Below are positions 55,088 to 62,572 of a stretch of 64,000 bases of DNA, piece after piece. The translations under genes and the position numbers were made by a program. This stretch comes from Isoptericola dokdonensis DS-3 (lineage in GTDB: Bacteria > Actinomycetota > Actinomycetes > Actinomycetales > Cellulomonadaceae): NCBI RefSeq assembly GCF_001636295.1, contig NZ_CP014209.1, positions 2,728,001-2,792,000 of the forward strand, in the 5' to 3' direction. Every line of letters begins with the position of its first letter. The stretch's first letter is position 1. A model generated the notes under the pieces. It made no database searches. It was given only the letters and a program-made list of their open reading frames with translations, and had not been told where the DNA came from.

Positions 55088-55406
55088 CGGACCAGCGTAC
55101 GGGCGCCCACGGCCCGCGCCGGCTCGCGCGGACGTGCGCTGACTCGCGCGGATGTGCGCTGACTCGCGCGGATGTGCGCTGACTCGCGCGGATGTGCGCT
55201 GACTCGCGCGGATGTGCGCTGACTCGCGAGTCAGCGCGGGGCTGGTGCGACGCAGCGCACACATGGTGGATTGGAACGGCGCGGCCGCGCCGGTCGTCCT
55301 ACTCTCGATGACGGGTGTCGTCGCGCCCGCCGTGCCGGACACCTGTCGCAGGGGAGCCGGTGAACTGCTGTCGTTCCGGGCGCGCTCCCGGAGGTCTGGA
55401 GCTCGA
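55088..55406. other. 319-bp divergent gap between threonine aldolase and oleA
   Basis: Holds array 4 (55136-55237) and the two promoters; right of the array the sequence is unstructured until the oleA Shine-Dalgarno (GGAG near 55398). No gene was seen. Confidence 0.6.
55136..55237 (-). repeat. 20-bp-period array 4 (GCGCTGAC core) ending in a palindrome
   Basis: GCGCTGACTCGCG at 55136, 55156, 55176, 55196 and 55216, exactly 20 bp apart, nearly identical in their GCGGATGT spacers. The last unit joins an inverted copy (GTCAGCGC at 55230), making a perfect 22-bp palindrome at 55216-55237. Confidence 0.88.
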
Positions 55407-56429
55407 GTGTCAGGGAACGCCACCACCCGGTTCGCCAACGTCTCGCTGCTGTCCGTGGCGAGCCGGCTGCCCGGCCGGGTGCGGACGTCGGCCGACGTCC
55501 AGGATCGTCTCGCCCCCGCGCTGCGTCGTCTCGGGCTGCCCCGCACGCTGCTCCAGCGCGTCGCCGGGGTGCACGAGCGTCGCGCCTGGGGACCGGACGA
55601 GGACGTCACCACCGCCACCGTCGCCGCGGGGGAGGAGGCGCTGCAGGTCGCGGGCGTCGACCCCAGCGACGTCGGGCTCATCATCAACACGTCGGTGACC
55701 CGCAAGCACCTCGAGCCGTCGGTCGCCGTCGGGCTGCACCACGGTCTCGGCCTGCCGAGCTCCGCCGTGAACTTCGACGTCGCCAACGCCTGCCTCGGGT
55801 TCATCAACGGCATGAGCATCGCCGCCGGGATGATCGAGTCCGGGCAGATCCGGTACGCGATCGTCGTCGACGGCGAGGACGCCGACGACGTCCAGGACGC
55901 CACCGTCGAACGGCTGCTGCACGCCGACGCCGGCCGCGACGACTTCATGGCGGAGTTCGCCACCCTCACCCTCGGTTCCGGCGCGGCCGCGGCCGTGCTG
56001 GGTCGTGCCGACGAGCACCCGGACGGCCACCGGATCCTCGGCGGCGTCACCCGTGCCGCGACGCAGCACCACCTGCTGTGCGTCGGCAGCACCGACGGCA
56101 TGTTCACCGACGCGCAGGCGCTGCTGGAGGGCGGGCTGGAGCTCGTCGTCGACGCCTGGAAGGACGCGGTGGCGGAGTGGGACTGGGCGGCGATGGACCG
56201 CTACGTCACGCACCAGGTGTCCAAGGTGCACACCCGCGCGATCACCGAGGCGGTCGGTCTCGACCGTTCGCGGGTGCCCGTCACGTTCCCCACGCTGGGC
56301 AACGTCGGCCCGGCGTCGGTGCCCATCACGCTCGCCGCGGAGCAGGAGTCGCTGCGCGCCGGCGACCGGGTGCTTCTCATGGGCGTCGGGTCCGGCATCA
56401 ACACGGCGATGATGGAGCTGGCCTGGTGA
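55407..56429 (+). CDS. oleA: OleA: beta-ketoacyl thiolase-fold enzyme for head-to-head acyl condensation
   Basis: 340 residues from GTG 55407 with GGAG 6 bp upstream. Thiolase-fold KAS III-like enzyme with Cys129 (DVANACLGFINGM), His and Asn in THQVSKVHTRAI and TLGNVGPASVPITL. OleA joins two acyl-CoA chains to a beta-keto acid, the first step of long-chain olefin synthesis. Overlap with oleBC (GTGA) and the following oleD define the complete pathway. Length fits the family. Confidence 0.92.
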   Translation: MSGNATTRFANVSLLSVASRLPGRVRTSADVQDRLAPALRRLGLPRTLLQRVAGVHERRAWGPDEDVTTATVAAGEEALQVAGVDPSDVGLIINTSVTRKHLEPSVAVGLHHGLGLPSSAVNFDVANACLGFINGMSIAAGMIESGQIRYAIVVDGEDADDVQDATVERLLHADAGRDDFMAEFATLTLGSGAAAAVLGRADEHPDGHRILGGVTRAATQHHLLCVGSTDGMFTDAQALLEGGLELVVDAWKDAVAEWDWAAMDRYVTHQVSKVHTRAITEAVGLDRSRVPVTFPTLGNVGPASVPITLAAEQESLRAGDRVLLMGVGSGINTAMMELAW

Positions 56430-59338
56430 CGACGCACGCCGCGAGCCCGGTCCCGCCCGGGCTCCCGGGCCTCGACGTGCGCTTCAGCCACGTCCGCACC
56501 GTCCCCGAGGCCCGCCGAGCGTCTCCGGACGTCGCACATCGGGCCCCCGACGACGACCTTCAGAGACGCTCGACGGACGGGACCGGCGACGACGTCGAGT
56601 GGCACTACCTCGACAACGGGCCCGTCCTCGCGGCGCACGGCATCGAACCCGTCGGCACGGTGCTCGCCGTGCACGGCAACCCCACGTGGTCGTACCTGTG
56701 GAGAAGCCTCGTCGAGCTCACCACCGACAGCGCGGTCGAGGCCGCCGCCGCGGACGGCGAACGTCCCGACGCCGTCCACAGGGCGTGGCGCGTGGTCGCC
56801 GTCGACCAGCTCGAGATGGGGCTGTCCGCCCGCACGGGCCGCCGCCGTACCCTGCCCCAGCGCGTCGCCGACCTCGGCGCGTTCACCGACTCCCTCGGCC
56901 TCACCGGCCCCGTCGTCACCCTCGGCCACGACTGGGGCGGCGTCGTCTCCCTGGGCTGGGCGGTCGACCACCCGGACCTGCTGGCCGGCGTGACCCTGCT
57001 CAACACGGCCGTCCACCAGCCCGCGGGCGTCCCGATCCCCGCGCCCCTGCGCCTCGCGCTCGCCCGCGGCGTCCACCGGCTCGGCACCAGCACCACCGGC
57101 GCGTTCCTCGAGACCACGCTCGCGCTCGCCCGGCCCCGCCTCGACCACGACGTCGCCGACGCCTACCGGCTGCCGTACCGCACCGCCGCCGACCGGGCCG
57201 GCATCGAGGACTTCGTCGCCGACATCCCCGCGACCCTCGAGCACCCCAGCCGCCCCGAGCTCGACCGCATCGCCGCCGGGGTCGCGCGCCTCGACGTGCC
57301 CGCCCTCCTGCTCTGGGGCCCGCACGACCCGATCTTCTCCGACCGCTACCTCGCCGACCTCGTCGGCCGTCTCCCGCACGCCCGCGTGCACCGGTTCTCC
57401 GCCGCCGGGCACCTGATCGCGGAGGACGTCGAGTGGGCTCCGCCCGTGGTCGACTGGTTGGGGTCGGTCGCTTCGGTCGTCTCGGTCGGGTCGCCGGTCG
57501 GGCCGGACGTCGCGCGCGCGGACGCGTTCACGGGCCCCGGGGGGCCCTCCACTTCGGGACTGACGTCCGCGCGCGCGACGTCCGACCCGACCGACTCGAG
57601 TGAGGCCGTCGCGTCGGCAAGATCGTCGGACGGGAGAGCGGAGCCGGGTATGGCCGGTCCGGGGGAGGGCGTCGGCTCAGGCACGACGACGGCCGGTGGG
57701 TACCGGCCGATGTGGGCCGGGCTGGACGAGCGGGCGGCGTCGGCGTCGGCGGGGGAGCCGGCGGTGCTCGACCAGTCCGGCACCGGACCGGCGAGCGTGA
57801 GCTGGCGGGCGCTGGACCGGCAGGTGCGGCGCATCGCGGCGGGGCTGCACGGCATCGGCGTGCGCCGCGGCGACCGGGTGTCGCTGCTCGTGCAGCCCGG
57901 GCCGACGCTCACCGCGCTCGTGTACGCGTGCCTGCGGATCGGTGCGGTCGTCGTCGTCGCGGACGCCGGTCTGGGCGTGAAGGGGCTGACGCGCGCCCAG
58001 CGGGGCGCCTGGCCCGGCTACCTGGTCGGGCAGCGGAAGGCGCTCGCGGCGGCGCGAGCGTTCGGCTGGCCGGGGGTGCGGATCTCCGCGGACCCGCTCG
58101 AACCCGTGCTGCGGCGCGCGCTGGGCGTCGACCACGAGCTGGTCGACGTCGCGCGGGCCGGCGACGTGCTGGACCTGCCTCCCGAGCCGGGACCGGACGA
58201 CGAGGCCGCCGTGCTGTTCACGTCCGGCTCGACCGGACCCGCGAAGGGCGTCGTCTACACGCACGCGCGGCTCGCGGCGCTCCGGGACGCCCTGGCCGGG
58301 CACTTCGCCGTCGGCCCCGACACCGGGCTGGTCACCGGGTTCGCGCCGTTCGCGCTGCTCGGTCCGGCGCTCGGCACGCGGTCCGTCACGCCCGACATGG
58401 ACGTGTCCGCGCCGCGCACCCTCACGGCGCGGGCGGTCGCGGACGCCGTCCGGGCGTCCGACGCGCGCATGGTGTTCCTGTCGCCGGCGGCGATCCTGAA
58501 CGTCGTCGACACGGCGTCCGCGCTGGACGCCGACGACCGCGACGCCCTCGGCCGGGTCGAGACGTTCCTGTCCACCGGGGCGCCGATCAGCGCGGCCATG
58601 CTCACGGCAGCGCAGCGGCTCATGCCCGCCGCGAACCCGCACACGCCGTACGGCATGACGGAGTGCCTGCTCGTCTCCGACATCACGCTCGACGGCGTGC
58701 GGGCCGCGGCGGACGCCCCGGACGCCGGGGTGTGCGTCGGCCGTCCCGTTGGCGAGGGTCGAGTGCTGATCAGCGCCCTCGACGCCGACGGCGCCGCGAC
58801 GGGTGCGCCGTCCGACGTGCCCGGCGTGCTCGGCGAGGTGCTCGTCAGCGCCCCGCACCTCAAGGAGCGCTACGACCGGCTCTGGCTGACGGACGTCGCC
58901 GCCGAGCGTGACACCCCGGCCGGGCACTGGCACCGCACGGGCGACGTCGGGCACCTCGACGCCGACGGCCGCCTGTGGATCGAGGGGCGGCTCGCGCACG
59001 TCCTCGTCACCGCCGACGGGCCGCTCGCCCCCGTGGGACCCGAGCAGGGCGTGGAGCGGGCCGACGGCGTGCGCCGCGCCGCCGTCGTCGGCGTCGGCCC
59101 CGCGGGTGTGCAGCAGGCCGTCGCCGTCGTCGAGACCGTCCCGCCCACCCGGCGTCCCGGCCTCGCACCCGACGACGTCGACGCGGCCGTCCGCGCGTCG
59201 TCGCCGGTGCCGCTCGCCGCCGTCCTCGCCGTGCCGGTCATGCCCACCGACGTGCGCCACAACTCCAAGATCGACCGTGCGCGCCTCGCCGCCTGGGCGG
59301 CCGGGGTCCTCGGCGGCGGCCGGGTGGGGGCACCGTGA
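56426..59338 (+). CDS. oleBC: OleBC fusion: beta-lactone decarboxylase and beta-lactone synthetase
   Basis: 970 residues. OleB part (~50-345): alpha/beta-hydrolase of the haloalkane-dehalogenase group, VLAVHGNPTWSYLW and nucleophile Asp169 in GHDWGG; it decarboxylates the beta-lactone. OleC part (~430-970): acyl-adenylate-type synthetase with LFTSGSTGPAKGVVYTH (~600), TPYGMTECLLVSDI, HRTGDVGHLDADGRLW and a C-terminal HNSKIDRARLAAW; it makes the beta-lactone from the beta-hydroxy acid. OleBC fusion is known in actinobacteria. Two hairpin elements (56512-56576 and 57495-57593) lie in frame, near the start and in the linker. Confidence 0.92.
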   Translation: MTTHAASPVPPGLPGLDVRFSHVRTVPEARRASPDVAHRAPDDDLQRRSTDGTGDDVEWHYLDNGPVLAAHGIEPVGTVLAVHGNPTWSYLWRSLVELTTDSAVEAAAADGERPDAVHRAWRVVAVDQLEMGLSARTGRRRTLPQRVADLGAFTDSLGLTGPVVTLGHDWGGVVSLGWAVDHPDLLAGVTLLNTAVHQPAGVPIPAPLRLALARGVHRLGTSTTGAFLETTLALARPRLDHDVADAYRLPYRTAADRAGIEDFVADIPATLEHPSRPELDRIAAGVARLDVPALLLWGPHDPIFSDRYLADLVGRLPHARVHRFSAAGHLIAEDVEWAPPVVDWLGSVASVVSVGSPVGPDVARADAFTGPGGPSTSGLTSARATSDPTDSSEAVASARSSDGRAEPGMAGPGEGVGSGTTTAGGYRPMWAGLDERAASASAGEPAVLDQSGTGPASVSWRALDRQVRRIAAGLHGIGVRRGDRVSLLVQPGPTLTALVYACLRIGAVVVVADAGLGVKGLTRAQRGAWPGYLVGQRKALAAARAFGWPGVRISADPLEPVLRRALGVDHELVDVARAGDVLDLPPEPGPDDEAAVLFTSGSTGPAKGVVYTHARLAALRDALAGHFAVGPDTGLVTGFAPFALLGPALGTRSVTPDMDVSAPRTLTARAVADAVRASDARMVFLSPAAILNVVDTASALDADDRDALGRVETFLSTGAPISAAMLTAAQRLMPAANPHTPYGMTECLLVSDITLDGVRAAADAPDAGVCVGRPVGEGRVLISALDADGAATGAPSDVPGVLGEVLVSAPHLKERYDRLWLTDVAAERDTPAGHWHRTGDVGHLDADGRLWIEGRLAHVLVTADGPLAPVGPEQGVERADGVRRAAVVGVGPAGVQQAVAVVETVPPTRRPGLAPDDVDAAVRASSPVPLAAVLAVPVMPTDVRHNSKIDRARLAAWAAGVLGGGRVGAP
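56512..56576 (+). repeat. 33-nt-loop hairpin family, copy 3 (in frame inside oleBC)
   Basis: Left arm 56512-56527, right arm 56561-56576 (14 of 16 pairs), 33-nt loop homologous to the copies at 60356-60418 and 61034-61100. It encodes about residues 30-50, RASPDVAHRAPDDDLQRRS, ahead of the OleB fold. Confidence 0.75.
57495..57593 (+). repeat. Large hairpin, loop-conserved family, copy C (in frame inside oleBC linker)
   Basis: 30-base arms (57495-57524 and 57564-57593) with one mismatch, and a 39-nt loop that starts CGTTCACG, has an inner GGGCCCC/GGGGCCC stem, and ends TCCACTTCGGGACTGA. It codes for about residues 357-390 of the OleB-OleC linker without a stop. Confidence 0.8.
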
Positions 59339-60336
59339 CCGTGCTGGTGACGGGCGCGTCCGGGCTGCTCGGCGGCGCGGTCGCCCGGGTGCTCGTCGAG
59401 CGCGGCGAGGCCGTGCGGACGTTCCAGCGCCGCCCGTCCGGGGTGGTGGGCGCCGAGGACGCCGCCGGGTCGTTGATCGACGCGGCCGCCGTCGCGGACG
59501 CGCTGGACGGCGTGACCGGCGTCGTCCACCTCGCGGCGAAGGTGTCCCTCGCGGGGGACCCGGCCGAGTTCGAGGCGGTGAACGTCGGCGGCACCGGCCT
59601 GCTGCTGGATGCCGCAGAGCGGGCCGGGGTGTCGCGGTTCGTGCAGGTGTCCTCGCCGTCGGTGGCGCACTCCGGGTCGTCGCTCGTCGGGGTGGGTGCG
59701 GAGCCCGCCGACCCCGCCCGCGCCCGAGGCGAGTACGCGCGCACCAAGGCGGCGTCCGAGGTGCTGGCGCTCGCCCGCGACCGCGGGCCGTCGTCCTCCG
59801 ACGGCGGTCGCGGGTTCTCCGTCGTCGCCGTGCGGCCGCACATCGTGTGGGGGCCGGGGGACACCCAGCTCGTGGAACGGGTGCTGGACCGGGCGGCGTC
59901 GGGCCGCCTGCCGCTCCTCGGCCAGGGTGCCGCCCTCATCGACACCACCTACCTCGACAACGCCGCCACCGGCATCGCCGCCGCCCTCGACCGCGCCGAC
60001 GACGTCCACGGCCGCGCCTACGTGATCACCAACGGCGAGCCCCGCACCGTGGCCGACCTGTTGGCCGGCATCTGCCGCGCCGGCGGTGTCGAACCGCCCC
60101 GGTGGCGGGTCCCCGCCGGGCTGGCACGTGCGGCCGGGGGAGCGGTCGAGGCGCTGTGGAGCGTGCGTCCCGGCGCCGACGAACCCCCGATGACGCGGTT
60201 CCTCGCCGAACAGCTGTCCACAGCCCACTGGTTCGACCAGCGCGCCACCCGCGCCGACCTGCACTGGCGGCCCGCCGTCAGCGTCGACGAGGGCTTCCGG
60301 CGGCTCGCCGCCCACTACGGCGGCACCGCCCGCTGA
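59335..60336 (+). CDS. oleD: OleD: NAD(P)-dependent beta-keto acid reductase
   Basis: 333-residue SDR/3-beta-HSD-type protein: N-terminal GASGLLG nucleotide site, VVHLAAKVSL, catalytic Tyr-Lys in EYARTK, and VVAVRPHIVWGPGD. OleD reduces the OleA product to a beta-hydroxy acid, which OleC then cyclises. Last gene of the operon; GTG start overlaps the oleBC stop (GTGA). Confidence 0.92.
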   Translation: MTVLVTGASGLLGGAVARVLVERGEAVRTFQRRPSGVVGAEDAAGSLIDAAAVADALDGVTGVVHLAAKVSLAGDPAEFEAVNVGGTGLLLDAAERAGVSRFVQVSSPSVAHSGSSLVGVGAEPADPARARGEYARTKAASEVLALARDRGPSSSDGGRGFSVVAVRPHIVWGPGDTQLVERVLDRAASGRLPLLGQGAALIDTTYLDNAATGIAAALDRADDVHGRAYVITNGEPRTVADLLAGICRAGGVEPPRWRVPAGLARAAGGAVEALWSVRPGADEPPMTRFLAEQLSTAHWFDQRATRADLHWRPAVSVDEGFRRLAAHYGGTAR

Positions 60337-60355
60337 CGCCCAGGGTGCCCAGGTC

Positions 60356-60418
60356 CGCCGAGCGTCTCTGAACGTCGGCCATCAGCGGCCGACTCGCGAC
60401 ATCCAGAGACGCTCGGCG
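60356..60418 (+). repeat. 33-nt-loop hairpin family, copy 1
   Basis: 15-bp perfect arms (60356-60370 with 60404-60418) and a 33-nt loop with an inner GTCGGCC/GGCCGAC stem, between oleD and the GNAT gene. It may end oleD transcription. Confidence 0.8.
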
Positions 60419-60514
60419 ACAGGTGGCGTGGCGGCCGGGTGGCCAGCGGCCCAGGCGGCCGCGTCGCCGCGGAATTCCCGTGCACGCGCGCCGGCCGATC
60501 GGCAGACTCTCCCG

Positions 60515-61051
60515 ATGACGCTCATCCTGCGACCGCCCACCGTCGACGACGAGCCCGCACTGCGCCGCCTGCACGTCGAGCTCGCCGCGGAGGGGTTCAC
60601 GTTCCTCCTGGCGGACGGCACGTGGGACGAGATGCTGGCGACGTTCCGGCGCGAGGCCTCGGGCGCGGACCTGCCGCCGGGCCGGGTGCGTGCCGACTTC
60701 CTCGTGGCGGAGGTGGACGGCGTCCCCGTCGGCCGGGTGTCGGTCCGGCACGCGCTGAACGACTACCTGCGTGAGGTCGGCGGGCACGTCGGGTACGCCG
60801 TCGGGCGGGACCACCGGGGACGCGGGTACGCCACCGAGATGCTCCGGCGTTCCGTCGAACGGCTCGCCGGGCTGGGTGTCGAGCGGGTCCTGGTGACCTG
60901 CGACGACGACAACGCCGCCTCGGCCGCCGTCATCGAGCGGTGCGGCGGCGTGCTGGACGACGTGCGCGTCGTCGGCGACGGTGCCCCGAAGCGGCGCTAC
61001 TGGATCGACACCGCGCACATCGACACGAGCAGCGCCGCCGGGCGTCTCTGA
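60515..61051 (+). CDS. GNAT family N-acetyltransferase
   Basis: 178 residues: N-terminal LRPPTVDDEPALRRLH, motif A AVGRDHRGRGYATEML (acetyl-CoA pyrophosphate loop), and motif B (ERVLVTCDDDNAASAAVIERCGG). Substrate unknown. The ATG at 60515 opens the family-like start. The last codons and the TGA (61049-61051) lie in the left arm and loop of the 33-nt-loop hairpin at 61034, so the repeat supplies the end of this protein. Confidence 0.88.
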   Translation: MTLILRPPTVDDEPALRRLHVELAAEGFTFLLADGTWDEMLATFRREASGADLPPGRVRADFLVAEVDGVPVGRVSVRHALNDYLREVGGHVGYAVGRDHRGRGYATEMLRRSVERLAGLGVERVLVTCDDDNAASAAVIERCGGVLDDVRVVGDGAPKRRYWIDTAHIDTSSAAGRL

Positions 61052-61100
61052 ACGTCGGCCGTCAGCGGCTGACCCGCGACATCCAGAGACGCTCGACGGC
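61034..61100 (+). repeat. 33-nt-loop hairpin family, copy 2
   Basis: 17-base arms (61034-61050 with 61084-61100; 15 pairs plus a G-U) around a 33-nt loop whose inner stem keeps pairing with a G-U change relative to copy 1. It begins inside the GNAT gene and ends at the convergent nuclease gene. Confidence 0.8.
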
Positions 61101-61109
61101 AGGGTGGGG

Positions 61110-62414
61110 TCAGACGCGCACGTCCACCCACACCAGGCGGTGGTCGCTGGAGGGGAACGGGTAGACGCCGGTCAGGCGGGACAGCGGGTCGGCGAGCGTC
61201 GGCCAGAACACGCCCGCGTCCCGCACCCGCAGGTCGCGGGACGGCAGCACGTAGTCGGCCCGCAGGTTGCCCGGCGTGGTGTCCGCGAAGTCCGCGGTGT
61301 CGAGCGCCGGGTCACCGGTGTGCGCCGCGTTCGCGCCGCCCTGCACCGCGGCGGCCTCGACCGCACCGGCCGACGTCGGCGCCGGGTCCTGGATCCGCCG
61401 GTGCTCCAGGAGCTGGTCGATCGCCACGTCGTACGAGTCGCCGTCCGCCGGGTCCGCGTTCTGGTCGCCGACGACGACGAAGCTCGCGCCGCGCTCCAGG
61501 CCGCCGCGCCCGCCGTCGTCGTCGTACACGTAGCGGGCCGTCCGCCCGCCCGTCACGTAGTCCGCCCAGAAGCGGATCTCGTCGTGGTTGCGGCGGCCGT
61601 TGCGGTCCTCCGGGCCGTCGAACGTCGGCGGCGTCGGGTGCGACGCCAGCACGTGCACCGTCTCGCGGCCCACCTTCACCGGCACGTCCCAGTGCGACTT
61701 GCTCGACAGCCGCACCACGTCCAGCTCGTCCTCGGTGAACCAGTCGTCGGGGGCCGGCGTCGACGGGTCGTCCGGGAGCAGCGCTCCCGGCATGTCCTTC
61801 CACAGGAAGTCCTGGAACGTGCGCACCTCACGCGTGTCGATCGGGTACTTCGACAGCACCGCCATCCCGTACTGCCCCTCGAACAGCCCGAACCCGAACG
61901 CGTCGTCGCCGCCGCCCACCGTGCCGTCGTTGTTGAGGTCGAACCCGCTCGCCACGCCCGTGTTCGACGGCGCGCTGTACGCGTACCGGTAGCGCACCGG
62001 GTCGGCACCACCCTGGCCGACCTCCAGGTAGTTCTCCCGGAACAGGTCCACCGCCAGGCCCTCGGCATCGAAGTCGAACTCGTTGAGGAGCACCACGTCC
62101 GGGTCCGCCCGCTGGATCACCTCGGCGACCGTGCGCGCCTGCACGTCGTCGGGCGTCGACAGGTCCGCGACCAGCTCGCCCTCGGTCGCCCGGTTCAGCG
62201 ACAGGTTGTACGTCGCCACCCGCAGCGTGCGGTCCTTGCCCTGACCGTGGCCGTGGCCGGGCGAGCCGTGGCCCGGGTGGTGCCCGCCATGACCGTGCGA
62301 GCCACGGTCCCGGGCGTCGTCGCGGCCGTGGGCGCTCGCGGCCGGCGGGACCAGCGTGCCGGACAGGGCCACGGCCAGCGCCGTGGCGGTGAGGAGGAGG
62401 CGTCGTCGCGTCAT
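61110..62414 (-). CDS. Secreted endonuclease/exonuclease/phosphatase-family protein
   Basis: 434 residues. Arg-rich signal peptide (MTRRRLLLTATALAV) ending ASAHG, a His/Gly-rich stretch, then the EEP fold: LRVATYNLSLN, VVLLNEFDFD, HVLASHPTPP, VVVGDQNADPADG and a final SSDHRLVWVDV with the catalytic His. An insert FDLNNDGTVGGGDDAFG looks like an EF-hand/dockerin calcium loop. Secreted relatives cleave nucleic acids or phosphoesters; the substrate is unknown. Confidence 0.87.
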   Translation of the reverse strand: MTRRRLLLTATALAVALSGTLVPPAASAHGRDDARDRGSHGHGGHHPGHGSPGHGHGQGKDRTLRVATYNLSLNRATEGELVADLSTPDDVQARTVAEVIQRADPDVVLLNEFDFDAEGLAVDLFRENYLEVGQGGADPVRYRYAYSAPSNTGVASGFDLNNDGTVGGGDDAFGFGLFEGQYGMAVLSKYPIDTREVRTFQDFLWKDMPGALLPDDPSTPAPDDWFTEDELDVVRLSSKSHWDVPVKVGRETVHVLASHPTPPTFDGPEDRNGRRNHDEIRFWADYVTGGRTARYVYDDDGGRGGLERGASFVVVGDQNADPADGDSYDVAIDQLLEHRRIQDPAPTSAGAVEAAAVQGGANAAHTGDPALDTADFADTTPGNLRADYVLPSRDLRVRDAGVFWPTLADPLSRLTGVYPFPSSDHRLVWVDVRV

Positions 62415-62515
62415 GCGGTCACGCTAGGCGCCGGGCGTGACATCGGCATCAACGGGCGGTGAACTCCGTCGTCCGGCACGACGGGCGCCGGGATCCGACG
62501 ACGAGGGGAGACGCA

Positions 62516-62554
62516 CCTCGGGGACCGGGGACCGTCCGGTCCCGGTCCCCGAGG
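62516..62554 (-). terminator. Terminator of ScyD-like gene
   Basis: Stem of about 18 pairs (62516-62534 with 62537-62554) with one bulged G and a minimal loop, ending ~19 bp before the gene stop (minus strand), between two minus-strand genes. Confidence 0.75.
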
Positions 62555-62572
62555 CGTTCGACGGTGCGACCG

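Noticed and set aside
55140..55260. Coding of the 20-bp arrays as part of the threonine aldolase or oleA frames
   Set aside because: The minus frame is open through the array, but the 20-bp period is not a codon multiple, the translation is an Ala/Ser/Arg/His repeat, and the enzyme family starts near FGSDNYAG.
56426..59338. Separate oleB and oleC genes
   Set aside because: The frame is continuous with no stop or restart between the domains, and OleBC fusions are known in actinobacteria.
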